NCBI GenBank assembly: GCA_009712185.1
Contig: WASQ01000143.1
Location: 1-64,000, forward strand
DNA from: Telmatospirillum sp.
GTDB lineage: Bacteria; Pseudomonadota; Alphaproteobacteria; Rhodospirillales; Magnetospirillaceae
Direction: 5' to 3'
DNA length: 64,000 nucleotides
In this document: piece by piece, positions 38,255 through 47,290 of the stretch
How the letters are laid out: each line of letters opens with the position of its first letter
How positions within the stretch are numbered: the first letter of the stretch is position 1
The notes under the pieces: generated by a model
The model's database searches: none
Seen by the model: the letters and a program-made list of their open reading frames with translations, nothing else
Told to the model about the DNA's origin: nothing
Program-made: the position numbers and the translations under genes

Positions 38255-41200
38255 ATGCCGACCAACGACCCGTCAACGCCACGGTCCGGATCGTTAAGGC
38301 TGATTCTGACCGCGGTGGTCGTCGCCTTGAACCTGTTTGTCATGGCGCTGCTGGCCTATACCCTGTCTGAAGCCAAAGACACCCGCGAACAGGAGGTCCG
38401 CCGCGAGGTCGAGACGCTTTCCACGCTTCTCGACAACAACTTCACCAGTTCGGCCGACAAGATCGACCTGACATTGCGGGAGGCCGCCAACCGTCTCGAA
38501 CAGGACCTGCGCCAGCGCGGACATCTGGATGACCGGGCCGGCGCAGCGTTGCTGACCGACTGGCGCGCCTGGATCTCCGGTCTGGCGCGTCTCAGTGTCG
38601 TTGACGAAACCGGAACGCTGCGGTGCGAGGCACCCGGGGCTCCGACCGGCGACAAAGGCGCCTTTGCGGTCTTCGAGGATTTTGAGATCCACCGGAATAC
38701 CCCCTTCAGCGGGCTTGTCACCTCGAAGCCGATCATCGGTCCGGTCACCCAGATCTGGCAGATCGTCTTCAGCCGCCGGTTCAATTATCCCGACGGCCGG
38801 TTTGCCGGGATGGTCCGGGCGTCAATTCCGGTCAGCGACTTTACCCATCTGCTGTCGCAACTCGATCTTGGTCCCCATGGCGTTGCCGTGTTACGGAGCG
38901 CTGACACCGGTCTCATCACGCGCTATCCCTGGACACAGCAGCATCCCTGGGAAATCGGCGCCAAGATCTTTTCCAGGGAATTGGGTGCGGTCATCACGTC
39001 GGGCGTCGAAATGGCGACATTTCATACCGACGAGGCCGGCTTCTCCCTGGAAAGAATCGAGAGTTTCCGCAGGCTTTCCTCCGTTCCATTCTTTCTGGTG
39101 ATCGGAAAGGGGGCGGACGATTATCTGGCGCAGTGGCGCGCCGACGTGATCAAAGGAATTTGCGTCGCCGGAATCTTCCTCCTGGTCACGATTTTATCGG
39201 CGCGCCTGACCTGGGAACTGTTCATGCTCTCCGAAAGCGCGGCGGAGCGAAGCCGGATGCTGTTGCGTAATGCCAGCGACGGCATTCATATCCTTGATTC
39301 CCGCGGCGACGTGATCGACGTCAGCGACTCCTTCTGCCGGATGCTGGGATATGACCGCGATGACATCATCGGCCGCAATGTCGCCGAATGGGACGCGGGC
39401 GAGCCGCCGGGGGAACAGTTGCGCCGGGGCGCGCTGGAAATCGCCAGCGGATCGGGAGCCACCTTTGAAACCCGGATCCGACACCGGGACGGCACGCTGA
39501 TCGACGTGGAGGTGACAAGCCGCCCCCTCATTCTGGATGGCGCCTCGGTCCTGCACAGTGCGGCACGCGACATCCGCGACAGAAAGGCGGCGGAGCAGCA
39601 GATCCTGCGTCTGCGGGACATTTACGCCGCCCTCAGTCAGACCAACCAATGCATCGTCCGCTGTACGGGGCGCGAGGATCTGTTCCGGACCATTTGCGAT
39701 ATCGCGATCCGGTTCGGCCGGTTCCGGATGGCCTGGATCGGATTGGTGGACGAGAGCAAACGGGCGGTGGTGCCGTTCGAGGCCGCGGGCCAGGGCATCG
39801 GCTATCTTGAGGGCCTGCATGTTTCCGTAGACCCCCGCTCGCCCTTGAGTGGCGGACCGATCGGGCAGACGGTCATCCAGCAGCACAGCCACGTTATCAA
39901 CGACTTCCTTGGATTTTCCGAGGGAAAACTATGGTACGCCCGGGTGGCGGCTTTCGGCTTTTGCGCAGCGGCAGCCTTTCCGCTTTACACACGGGGGCAC
40001 GTGATCGGCACGCTGGCCCTGTATTCGGATGCGGCCAATTTTTTCACGCCCGAGCTGGTGGCGCTGCTCGACGAGATGGCGCTCGACATCTCCTATGCGC
40101 TCGACCGCCTGGAGCTGGATGCGGAGCGCCGGACCCTGGAGTTCGAACTGGCGAAGCTGTCCATGGCGGTCGAACAAAGCCCGGTGACGGTCGTCATCAC
40201 CGACCTGGACGGCATCATCCAATATGTGAATCCCGCCTTTACCGAGACGTCGGGCTATTCGCGGGACGAGGCCCTGGGCCGGAATCCCAGCATCGTCAGC
40301 AGCGGCGAGCGGCCGAAAACCGACTATGCCGAGATGTGGACCCAGATCAAGGGAGGCCAGCCCTGGACCGGGCGGTTCCGCAACCGGCGCAAGGACGGAT
40401 CCCTCTATTGGGAAGAAGCCGTCATCGCCCCGGTTCGCAACGCCGAAGGGGAGATCTGCCAGTTCATCGGGATCAAACAGGATATCACCAAGCGGGTCGA
40501 GGCCGAGGAAGGTCTTGCCTATCTCGCCCACTACGACCCTTTGACCAACCTGCCGAACCGGCTTCTCGGCCGCGACCGGATGGAACGGGCGATGGTCGCC
40601 GCCGACCGCGAGGGAAGCAAGGCCGCCCTGATGGTCGTCAATATCGACCATTTCAAACGGGTCAACGACTCGCTCGGCCACTCGACAGGAGACGCTTTTC
40701 TGAAAGCGGTGGTCGAACGGTTGCGCGGCGGCGTCCGTGAAACTGATACCTTCAGCCGTCAGGCCGGCGACGAATTCATGATCGTCCTCTCCTCGGTCGA
40801 CGATTCGGAATCGATCAACCGGGTGGCCGCAGGACTTCTGGAGCGGATGGTTCCCCCGTTTTCCATTGACGGCATCGAACTGTCATCGTCGGTGTCCATC
40901 GGCATCGCGATTTTCCCCGATGACGGCCGCAGCTTCGACCAGTTGTTCCGCCGCGCCGACGCGGCCATGTACACGGCCAAGGAAGCAGGACGCAACACCT
41001 ACCGCTTTTACGCGGACAGGATGAATGCCGACGCAAACGAATATCTGCTGATCCTGAACAACCTGCGCCGGGCGCTGGACCAGGGTGAGTTCGTCCTGCA
41101 TTACCAGCCACAACTGTCGATCGCCACCGGCAGGGTGGTCGGGGCGGAAGCCCTGATCCGCTGGCAGCATCCGGACCTGGGGCTGTTATCTCCGGCCCGG

Positions 41201-41842
41201 TTCATCTCGATCGCCGAGGACAGCGGACGGATCGTTGAGATCGGCGAGTGGGTCCTGCGCGAAGCCTGTCGTCAGGCCGCCCTGTGGCGGGGAATGGACG
41301 ACCTTGCCGTCGCGGTCAACCTGTCTGCCGTCCAGTTCCGTCGCGGCGGCCTGCTGGCCTGCGTCAAGGGAGCGCTGGACGACAGCGGCTTCGATCCCGC
41401 CCGTCTCGAACTGGAATTGACAGAATCGATCCTGCTGCGTGACACGGCCAATGTCCTGTCAACCGTGAAGCGCCTGAAGTCCCTTGGCGTCAAGCTGTCG
41501 ATCGACGATTTCGGAACCGGCTATTCCAGCCTCGCCTATCTGACCCGTTTCGACCTGGACCGGCTCAAGATCGACCAGTCCTTCATCCGCGAGGTGAAAA
41601 GCGACAACAACGCCGACACCATCGTCCGGACCATCATCCAACTGGCCCACGGGCTCAACCTCAAGACGGTCGCGGAAGGCGTCGAGGACGCCGCAACCCT
41701 GGAAATCGTTCGCCGTTACGGCTGCGACGACGTTCAGGGATTTCACTTTTCCCGCCCGATTCCAGCGGAGGATTTTGCCGCCTATGTCAGGAGGGTCAAC
41801 GGCGACGGCGACGTCCGGCCGGTGGCGCCGGACCATCGTTAA
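38255..41842 (+). CDS. Membrane-bound PAS/GAF/PAS GGDEF-EAL cyclic-di-GMP enzyme
   Basis: 1195 aa from ATG 38255; a GTG 12 codons upstream is possible. Order: transmembrane helix (about 15-37), periplasmic sensor of CACHE-like size (40-295), second helix (300-322), PAS (335-450), GAF (460-625), PAS (630-755), GGDEF (765-925) and EAL (940-1185). The GGDEF motif reads AGDEF (837-841). All EAL residues look intact: Glu965 in EALIRW, VNLSA, ELTES, DDFGTGYSS, LKIDQSF, AEGVE and QGF. Phosphodiesterase activity is therefore likely; cyclase activity is uncertain. Confidence 0.93.
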   Translation: MPTNDPSTPRSGSLRLILTAVVVALNLFVMALLAYTLSEAKDTREQEVRREVETLSTLLDNNFTSSADKIDLTLREAANRLEQDLRQRGHLDDRAGAALLTDWRAWISGLARLSVVDETGTLRCEAPGAPTGDKGAFAVFEDFEIHRNTPFSGLVTSKPIIGPVTQIWQIVFSRRFNYPDGRFAGMVRASIPVSDFTHLLSQLDLGPHGVAVLRSADTGLITRYPWTQQHPWEIGAKIFSRELGAVITSGVEMATFHTDEAGFSLERIESFRRLSSVPFFLVIGKGADDYLAQWRADVIKGICVAGIFLLVTILSARLTWELFMLSESAAERSRMLLRNASDGIHILDSRGDVIDVSDSFCRMLGYDRDDIIGRNVAEWDAGEPPGEQLRRGALEIASGSGATFETRIRHRDGTLIDVEVTSRPLILDGASVLHSAARDIRDRKAAEQQILRLRDIYAALSQTNQCIVRCTGREDLFRTICDIAIRFGRFRMAWIGLVDESKRAVVPFEAAGQGIGYLEGLHVSVDPRSPLSGGPIGQTVIQQHSHVINDFLGFSEGKLWYARVAAFGFCAAAAFPLYTRGHVIGTLALYSDAANFFTPELVALLDEMALDISYALDRLELDAERRTLEFELAKLSMAVEQSPVTVVITDLDGIIQYVNPAFTETSGYSRDEALGRNPSIVSSGERPKTDYAEMWTQIKGGQPWTGRFRNRRKDGSLYWEEAVIAPVRNAEGEICQFIGIKQDITKRVEAEEGLAYLAHYDPLTNLPNRLLGRDRMERAMVAADREGSKAALMVVNIDHFKRVNDSLGHSTGDAFLKAVVERLRGGVRETDTFSRQAGDEFMIVLSSVDDSESINRVAAGLLERMVPPFSIDGIELSSSVSIGIAIFPDDGRSFDQLFRRADAAMYTAKEAGRNTYRFYADRMNADANEYLLILNNLRRALDQGEFVLHYQPQLSIATGRVVGAEALIRWQHPDLGLLSPARFISIAEDSGRIVEIGEWVLREACRQAALWRGMDDLAVAVNLSAVQFRRGGLLACVKGALDDSGFDPARLELELTESILLRDTANVLSTVKRLKSLGVKLSIDDFGTGYSSLAYLTRFDLDRLKIDQSFIREVKSDNNADTIVRTIIQLAHGLNLKTVAEGVEDAATLEIVRRYGCDDVQGFHFSRPIPAEDFAAYVRRVNGDGDVRPVAPDHR

Positions 41843-41998
41843 GACCGCCCCGGAGCGCGCCCCGGCGCCGGTCCGCCGCTCCGCCGCGGGCTGACGGCCG
41901 GGCCCGCCCCTTCCTTTTTCGGCGTTGCCCCGCTTCCGGCGCCCTTCTATGATGCCGCCTCGATCTTCCCAAGGCTCCGGACTCAAGTAGACATATCC

Positions 41999-43879
41999 AT
42001 GCTCGACTCCTTCCGCAAAGCTTCGCAATCCTGGTTTATCAAGATCCTCTTCGGCCTTCTGATCCTCAGTTTCGGGGTGTGGGGGATCGGCGACGTGGTG
42101 CGCGAACGCGCCGAGACGAAGCCGGCCATCACCGTGGGCAAGCAATCCATCACGGCCAACGAGGTGGCCGAACAGTTCCGCCGCGACACCGAACGGCTGT
42201 CGGCAATGTTCGGCGGCCGACTGACCACCGAACAGGCGCGGCAGTTCGGCCTGCTGCAACGGACCGTCGAGCAACTGGTCAACCGGACGCTGCTCGATCA
42301 GGCGGCTGGGGACCTTGGACTTGGCGCCGACCAGGAGACGCTGCGTCGCATGATCGCCAACACTCCGGCGTTCCAGAACGAGCTCAAGGTCTTCGACAAG
42401 TCCGTCTATGAACGGACTCTGGCGCGCGCGGGACTGACCGAACGCCAGTTCCTGGCCATGGAAAAGAGCGATATCGCCCGTGATCAGGTCTCGCAGGTGA
42501 TCACGTCCGGCCTTACCGTGCCCGATATTCAGGCCGACCCGCTGTTCCGGTATCGGCGGGAAACCCGCGTCGCCGAGGTTCTGGCCTTCCGCGCCGACCG
42601 GGTGCCCGCGCCACCGAAGCCGGACGATGCGACCCTGGCGCAATACCATAAGGACCATTCCAGCCAGTTCATGTCGCCGGAACTTCGGGCCTTCACCGCG
42701 GTGATTGTCCGGGCGCAGGACCTGACATCCGATATCAAGATTCCCGACAGCGACGTCGAGAAGTCGTATCAGATCCGTCAGGCCGAGTTCCAGACTCCGG
42801 AAACGCGCGCCGTCCAGCAGGCCGTCTTCGCCGACGCGGCCAAGGCCAAGGCCTTCGCCGACAGCGCCCGCCAGGCTGCCGACTTCGCCGCGGCCGCAAA
42901 GGCCGCCGGGGGCGAAGCGTCCGATCTGGGCAAGGTCGACCGTAACGGCCTGCCGCTCCCCGCCCTGGCCGACGCCGCTTTCGGCGCTCCGACACCCGGC
43001 ATTGTCGGCCCGGTGGAAAGCCCGCTCGGCTTCCATGTTCTGAAAATTTCCCAGATTCAGCCCGGAAAGAACCGGTCCCTGGCCGACGTGCGCGACCAGA
43101 TCGTCCGTGACCTGACCCATGACGAGGCGACGAACCGTCTTTATGCATTGTCCACCAAGATGGAGGATGCGGTCGGATCGGGAGCCGGCATCGAGGAGAT
43201 CGCCAACGCGGTCGGCGTCAAGCCCCTGAAGGTGGACGCCATCGACGAGCGGGGCAACGGTGCGAACGGCAAGCCGGTCGCCGATCTGGCGTCGATTCCC
43301 GGGTTCCTGCCGAAGGTCTTCCAGCTCGATCAGGGTTCGACCAGCGACGTGACCGGCCTCGACAATAACAGCGGTTATTTCGTCGTCCATGTCGACAGCG
43401 TCAGCCAGCCGGCTTTGAAGCCGCTGGAGCAGGTCAAGGATCAGGTTCTTGGGGCCTGGGTCGGCGAGCAGCGCGAGAAAACCGCCCGCCAGCAGGCCGA
43501 AGCGGCGGCGGAACGCGTCCGCAAGGGTGAAACCATGGCCGCCGTCGGCGGATCGATCAAGGTCGAGACCACCCAGCCCTTCCTGCGCGCTTCGGACGAA
43601 CGCCAGTCGGTCCCGCCGCTGCTGGCGAGCGAAATGTTCAAGCAGCCCGAGGTGGGAGGAGTCGCCGTCGTGACGGTTCCCGGGGGCGCCATGGTCGCGC
43701 GCCTGACCGCGATCCAGGCCGCCGACCCCAAGTCCCAGTCCCCGCAGTTCGACCGCATGCGCGAACAGATCGGCCAATCGGTTGCCAACGATCTGATGCA
43801 GCAGTATGTCGCCCAGCTTTTCAAGGACTATGGCGTCCACGTCAACAACGCCGCAATCGAGGCGCAATTCCCGAAATGA
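41999..43879 (+). CDS. ppiD: PpiD-type periplasmic peptidyl-prolyl isomerase/chaperone
   Basis: 626 aa. An N-terminal membrane anchor (SWFIKILFGLLILSFGVWGIGDVV, about residues 11-34), a SurA-N-like chaperone domain (about 35-190), a parvulin-like domain (about 260-360, GLPLPALADAAFGAP and GPVESPLGFHVLKI), and an Ala/Gln-rich helical C-terminus are visible. It helps fold secreted proteins at the Sec exit. Its stop overlaps the trpE start (ATGA), the normal alphaproteobacterial ppiD-trpE arrangement. Confidence 0.93.
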   Translation: MLDSFRKASQSWFIKILFGLLILSFGVWGIGDVVRERAETKPAITVGKQSITANEVAEQFRRDTERLSAMFGGRLTTEQARQFGLLQRTVEQLVNRTLLDQAAGDLGLGADQETLRRMIANTPAFQNELKVFDKSVYERTLARAGLTERQFLAMEKSDIARDQVSQVITSGLTVPDIQADPLFRYRRETRVAEVLAFRADRVPAPPKPDDATLAQYHKDHSSQFMSPELRAFTAVIVRAQDLTSDIKIPDSDVEKSYQIRQAEFQTPETRAVQQAVFADAAKAKAFADSARQAADFAAAAKAAGGEASDLGKVDRNGLPLPALADAAFGAPTPGIVGPVESPLGFHVLKISQIQPGKNRSLADVRDQIVRDLTHDEATNRLYALSTKMEDAVGSGAGIEEIANAVGVKPLKVDAIDERGNGANGKPVADLASIPGFLPKVFQLDQGSTSDVTGLDNNSGYFVVHVDSVSQPALKPLEQVKDQVLGAWVGEQREKTARQQAEAAAERVRKGETMAAVGGSIKVETTQPFLRASDERQSVPPLLASEMFKQPEVGGVAVVTVPGGAMVARLTAIQAADPKSQSPQFDRMREQIGQSVANDLMQQYVAQLFKDYGVHVNNAAIEAQFPK

Positions 43880-45393
43880 AGACACCGGTCCCTTTCGAGC
43901 AATTCCAGGCCGACTATAACGCCGGACGCGCCCAGGTCCTGTGGACCGACCTGGTCGCGGATCTGGAGACGCCGGTTTCCGCCATGCTGAAGCTGGCGGA
44001 CGGAAGGCCGAACAGCTTTCTGCTGGAATCGGTCGAAGCCGGAGCGAAACGGGACCGCTATTCCATCATCGGCCTGAAACCGGATCTGATCTGGCGATGC
44101 CACGGCAACGACGCCGAGATCAACCGCAACGCCCGCTTCGATGCGGACAGCTTCGCTCCCTGTCCTGTCGGACGGGCAAAGGGCGCACTGGCGTCGCTGC
44201 GCTCCCTGGTCGCGGAATCTCGGATCGATCTGCCGTCCCACCTTCCTCCGATGGCCGCCGGGCTCGTGGGATATATGGGCTATGACATGGTGCGTCTGGT
44301 CGAACGCCTGCCCGATGCCAATCCGGACCGGATCGGCATTCCCGACGGCGTGTTCCTGCGTCCGACCGTGATGGCAATCTTCGATAATATCGACGACACC
44401 GTGACCATCGTGACGCCCGTGCGTCCGGAACCCGGGATCAATGCCCGCAGCGCCTACAACCAGGCTTGCGAGCGTCTGGCCGACGTGGGCGCGGACTTCG
44501 AAAGATCGCTCCCGCACGGGCGCGACGAGCCGTCCGCGCCTCTCCCCGAGCCGGTCGCCAATATGTCTGCGGCCGACTACTGCGCCATGGTCGACAAGGC
44601 CAAGGACTACATTCTGGCCGGCGATATTTTCCAGGTGGTCCTGTCACAGCGTCTCAGCGTTCCCTTCACCCTGCCCCCGTTCTCGTTGTACCGCGCCCTG
44701 CGGCGGACGAATCCCAGCCCGTTCCTGTTCCATCTCAATTTCGGGTCCTTTGCGCTGGTCGGATCCAGCCCGGAAATCCTGGTGCGGCTGCGCAATGGCA
44801 AGGTGACGATCCGGCCCATCGCCGGCACGCGCAAGCGGGGCCTGGACGCGTCCGAGGATCAGGCGCTGGCCGCCGACCTTCTGGCCGACCCCAAGGAGCT
44901 GGCGGAACATCTGATGCTGCTGGATCTGGGCCGCAACGATGTCGGCCGGGTGTCCGCGGTGGGCAGCGTCAGCGTCACCGAGAAGATGGTGATCGAGTAC
45001 TATTCCCACGTCATGCATATCGTATCCAACGTGGATGGCCGTCTGTCGGACGACCATGACGCCATGGATGCCCTGTTCGCCGGATTTCCCGCCGGCACGG
45101 TCTCCGGCGCCCCGAAGGTCCGGGCCATGGAAGTCATCGATGAGCTGGAACCCGACCGCCGCAGCTTCTATGCCGGATGCATCGGCTATTTCGCGGCCAA
45201 TGGCGCCATGGACAGCTGCATCGCGCTTCGCACCGCGCTGGTCAAGGATGGGGAAATGATCGTGCAGGCCGGTGCTGGAATCGTGGCGGATTCCATCCCC
45301 CAGTCCGAACATCAGGAGTGCTGGAACAAGGCCCGCGCCCTGCTTCGCGCCGCCGAGGAGGCGGTCCGCTTCTCCTCGCTTCGGGCCGGCTGA
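43876..45393 (+). CDS. trpE: Anthranilate synthase component I
   Basis: 505 aa. It converts chorismate with ammonia from TrpG to anthranilate, the first step of tryptophan synthesis. The tryptophan feedback site LLESVEAG is near residue 50, and the chorismate-binding domain has PISGTRKRG-like RPIAGTRKRG, DLGRNDVGRVS, HVMHIVSNV, and FPAGTVSGAPK. Translation is coupled to ppiD by a 4-bp overlap. Its partner trpG is about 10 kb away, an unusual separation. Confidence 0.97.
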   Translation: MKTPVPFEQFQADYNAGRAQVLWTDLVADLETPVSAMLKLADGRPNSFLLESVEAGAKRDRYSIIGLKPDLIWRCHGNDAEINRNARFDADSFAPCPVGRAKGALASLRSLVAESRIDLPSHLPPMAAGLVGYMGYDMVRLVERLPDANPDRIGIPDGVFLRPTVMAIFDNIDDTVTIVTPVRPEPGINARSAYNQACERLADVGADFERSLPHGRDEPSAPLPEPVANMSAADYCAMVDKAKDYILAGDIFQVVLSQRLSVPFTLPPFSLYRALRRTNPSPFLFHLNFGSFALVGSSPEILVRLRNGKVTIRPIAGTRKRGLDASEDQALAADLLADPKELAEHLMLLDLGRNDVGRVSAVGSVSVTEKMVIEYYSHVMHIVSNVDGRLSDDHDAMDALFAGFPAGTVSGAPKVRAMEVIDELEPDRRSFYAGCIGYFAANGAMDSCIALRTALVKDGEMIVQAGAGIVADSIPQSEHQECWNKARALLRAAEEAVRFSSLRAG

Positions 45394-45581
45394 GGATCGC
45401 GGGAGGCGGCGGAGCGGCACACGCGTTGCCGCACCGGCCGGCCTTATCAGGCACCCTGATCGGATTTAGAGATCAGGCGACGCGTCCGGACCGGCGAAAT
45501 CCGTCCATCGTCATATGGTCACCTTCAGACAGGCAAACCGCCACCACGCCGGTTCCGAACGGCACAGGTGTATGGTCGGAA

Positions 45582-45785
45582 TCAGATCGTGCCAGCGAAA
45601 TCGAAGCCGGCCTCCTCGACCGCCCTGGCGATAGCCGCCGGGTCAACCTCACCATCGACGCGAACCTGCCCGGCGGCCAGGTCGACCGATATTGCGGCCT
45701 CGGGCGCGACGGCCTTGATGGCACGCTCCACCGACCGGGAGCAGCCCTGGCAGGTCATCCCGGAAACCCTGTAAACTGTTGCCAT
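45582..45785 (-). CDS. copZ: CopZ-like heavy-metal-associated (HMA) copper chaperone
   Basis: 67 aa, one HMA domain. The metal site is GMTCQGC near residues 9-15, followed by the ferredoxin-like fold ending EEAGFDFAGTI. It likely shuttles Cu(I) in the cytoplasm to the CopA ATPase at 49014-51242. AGGAGAAAAAAAG precedes the ATG. Transcribed on the minus strand, 70 nt after the deacetylase gene. Confidence 0.88.
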   Translation of the reverse strand: MATVYRVSGMTCQGCSRSVERAIKAVAPEAAISVDLAAGQVRVDGEVDPAAIARAVEEAGFDFAGTI

Positions 45786-45855
45786 TCTTTTTTTCTCCTG
45801 ACCGCACCGTTTTTGTAATCCGGCCCCCGCGCGACGACGCCGTTGAGGCCGATCC

Positions 45856-46998
45856 TCAGTGACCGGCGGCAGCCATCTCGCGACGGGCCTTGACGACCTC
45901 GGTCACAGGAACCAGGACCAGTCCCTTACCCGCCAGCGTGGGCAACCAGCCCGCCAGAGCCTGAATGGTCGCGTCACGCGGATGACCGATGGCGATGGCG
46001 GTCCCCTTCTTACGCGCCACGTCCTCCAGCTTGGCAAGCTGCACCTGCACCGACGCCAGATCGCCGGCATTGTCGAGGAAGACGTTGCGGGCCGCGGTCG
46101 GCACGCCGGCCTTCTCAGCCAACGCCAGCCCCACACTGCGATCCGTGGTCAGACTGTCGATGAACAGAAGTCCGCGCTGACGAAGGGAGTCCATCACCAG
46201 TTGCATCCCGGGCCCGTAAGCCGTGAATTTGCTGCCCATATGATTGTTGATGCCGACATATCCGTCAAACCGGTCCAGGTCCTCCTCGATCCGGCGCCGC
46301 AGCTCCTCGGCCGTCAAGGAGACCAGCAGAACCCCCGGTCCGGGATCGATGCTGACGGACATCGGTTCCATCGGCACATGCATCATCAATTCATGCCCAT
46401 GCGCCCGGGCGTCGCCTGTCTGGCGGGGCAATTCCTCGGCATAGGACATGAAGGAGACGGTCAGGGGACCATGCAACTGCAGGATTTTCTCCGAGCGGCG
46501 CTTATCCACCCCCATATCATCGATGATCACGGCGATCATCGGCCGGCCGCCCGTCCTGACATCGGGGATCGCATATTTTTCCCACGCCGGCCGCCCGCCC
46601 GGATGAACCGGCCGCAGCGGCGGCAGATTGGCAGGAACCGGTGGGCCGGAGAGCGCATCCTCCACCACCGTATGCGGACTGGTTTCCGTCGCCTGGGGAT
46701 CGGGAGCCCCCGCCTCCTCCCCCGCGACGGCGGGAGACGGGGCGTCATGGGAAGCCGTGGACATGGCGCCCGGCCCCGGGACGTCCTCGGGGATCGCCGC
46801 CGGGGACGCGACAGTCGGTGAGGAAAGCGTTACCGGCGTTTCCTGTTGTCCGGCCTCAGGCGAGGGGCGACGGATCTGGTCCAGAAGGATGGCCATCACG
46901 GTCATCCCCACCACGACCGCGGCACATAAAAAAGCGAGGCGCACGCCCCAGGTGGGCCATGAGCGTATCCGGTCCGCGATACCTCGGGATTTGGTCAC
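45856..46998 (-). CDS. Divergent polysaccharide deacetylase family protein (YibQ-like)
   Basis: 380 aa. One membrane helix (about residues 20-42) is followed by a long Pro/Ala/Glu-rich periplasmic linker (45-140) and the DUF610/YibQ domain: RPMIAVIIDDMGVDKRRSEKIL, LTVSFMSYAEELP, HELMMHVPMEPM, NNHMGSKFTA and GTAIAIGHPRDATI. Members adopt the NodB-like fold; substrate unknown, envelope role inferred. It lies between copZ and pit with no functional link evident. Confidence 0.88.
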   Translation of the reverse strand: MTKSRGIADRIRSWPTWGVRLAFLCAAVVVGMTVMAILLDQIRRPSPEAGQQETPVTLSSPTVASPAAIPEDVPGPGAMSTASHDAPSPAVAGEEAGAPDPQATETSPHTVVEDALSGPPVPANLPPLRPVHPGGRPAWEKYAIPDVRTGGRPMIAVIIDDMGVDKRRSEKILQLHGPLTVSFMSYAEELPRQTGDARAHGHELMMHVPMEPMSVSIDPGPGVLLVSLTAEELRRRIEEDLDRFDGYVGINNHMGSKFTAYGPGMQLVMDSLRQRGLLFIDSLTTDRSVGLALAEKAGVPTAARNVFLDNAGDLASVQVQLAKLEDVARKKGTAIAIGHPRDATIQALAGWLPTLAGKGLVLVPVTEVVKARREMAAAGH

Positions 46999-47290
46999 AG
47001 GCGCGGTCTCCGATCCTTCCGTCCATCAAGAGCGCGCAGTTTAGAACCGGAGGGTCGGAAAAGGGAAGCGGCCCGGCCACGTTTTCCGGGACCATCGGGC
47101 AAAGGCGCAAGAACCACGGCGGGGAGGAAACATCGATTCCGCGTTGGCGCATGCGGTGCCTGGAAACGAGCACCGAAGGACCCGCGCCCCAGGACGCTCG
47201 CCGGGCCGGCGAGCCTGATCCGGGGCATGCGGGTCTTCCGACAGCCAGGGCAACCGGAGCAACCCGACCTGCCCCGGCCCTTCCGGCGGG
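46999..47290. other. Gap between YibQ-like gene and pit
   Basis: 292 nt with no gene. GCTCGCCGG and CCGGCGAGC form a near-continuous palindrome at 47196-47214, about 80 nt after the pit stop on the minus strand; no T-run follows, so it is at most a weak terminator or mRNA-end structure. Confidence 0.35.

Noticed and set aside
41459-43885. Minus-strand frame of 808 codons opposite ppiD and the EAL domain
   Set aside because: Shadow of real coding frames; no motif.
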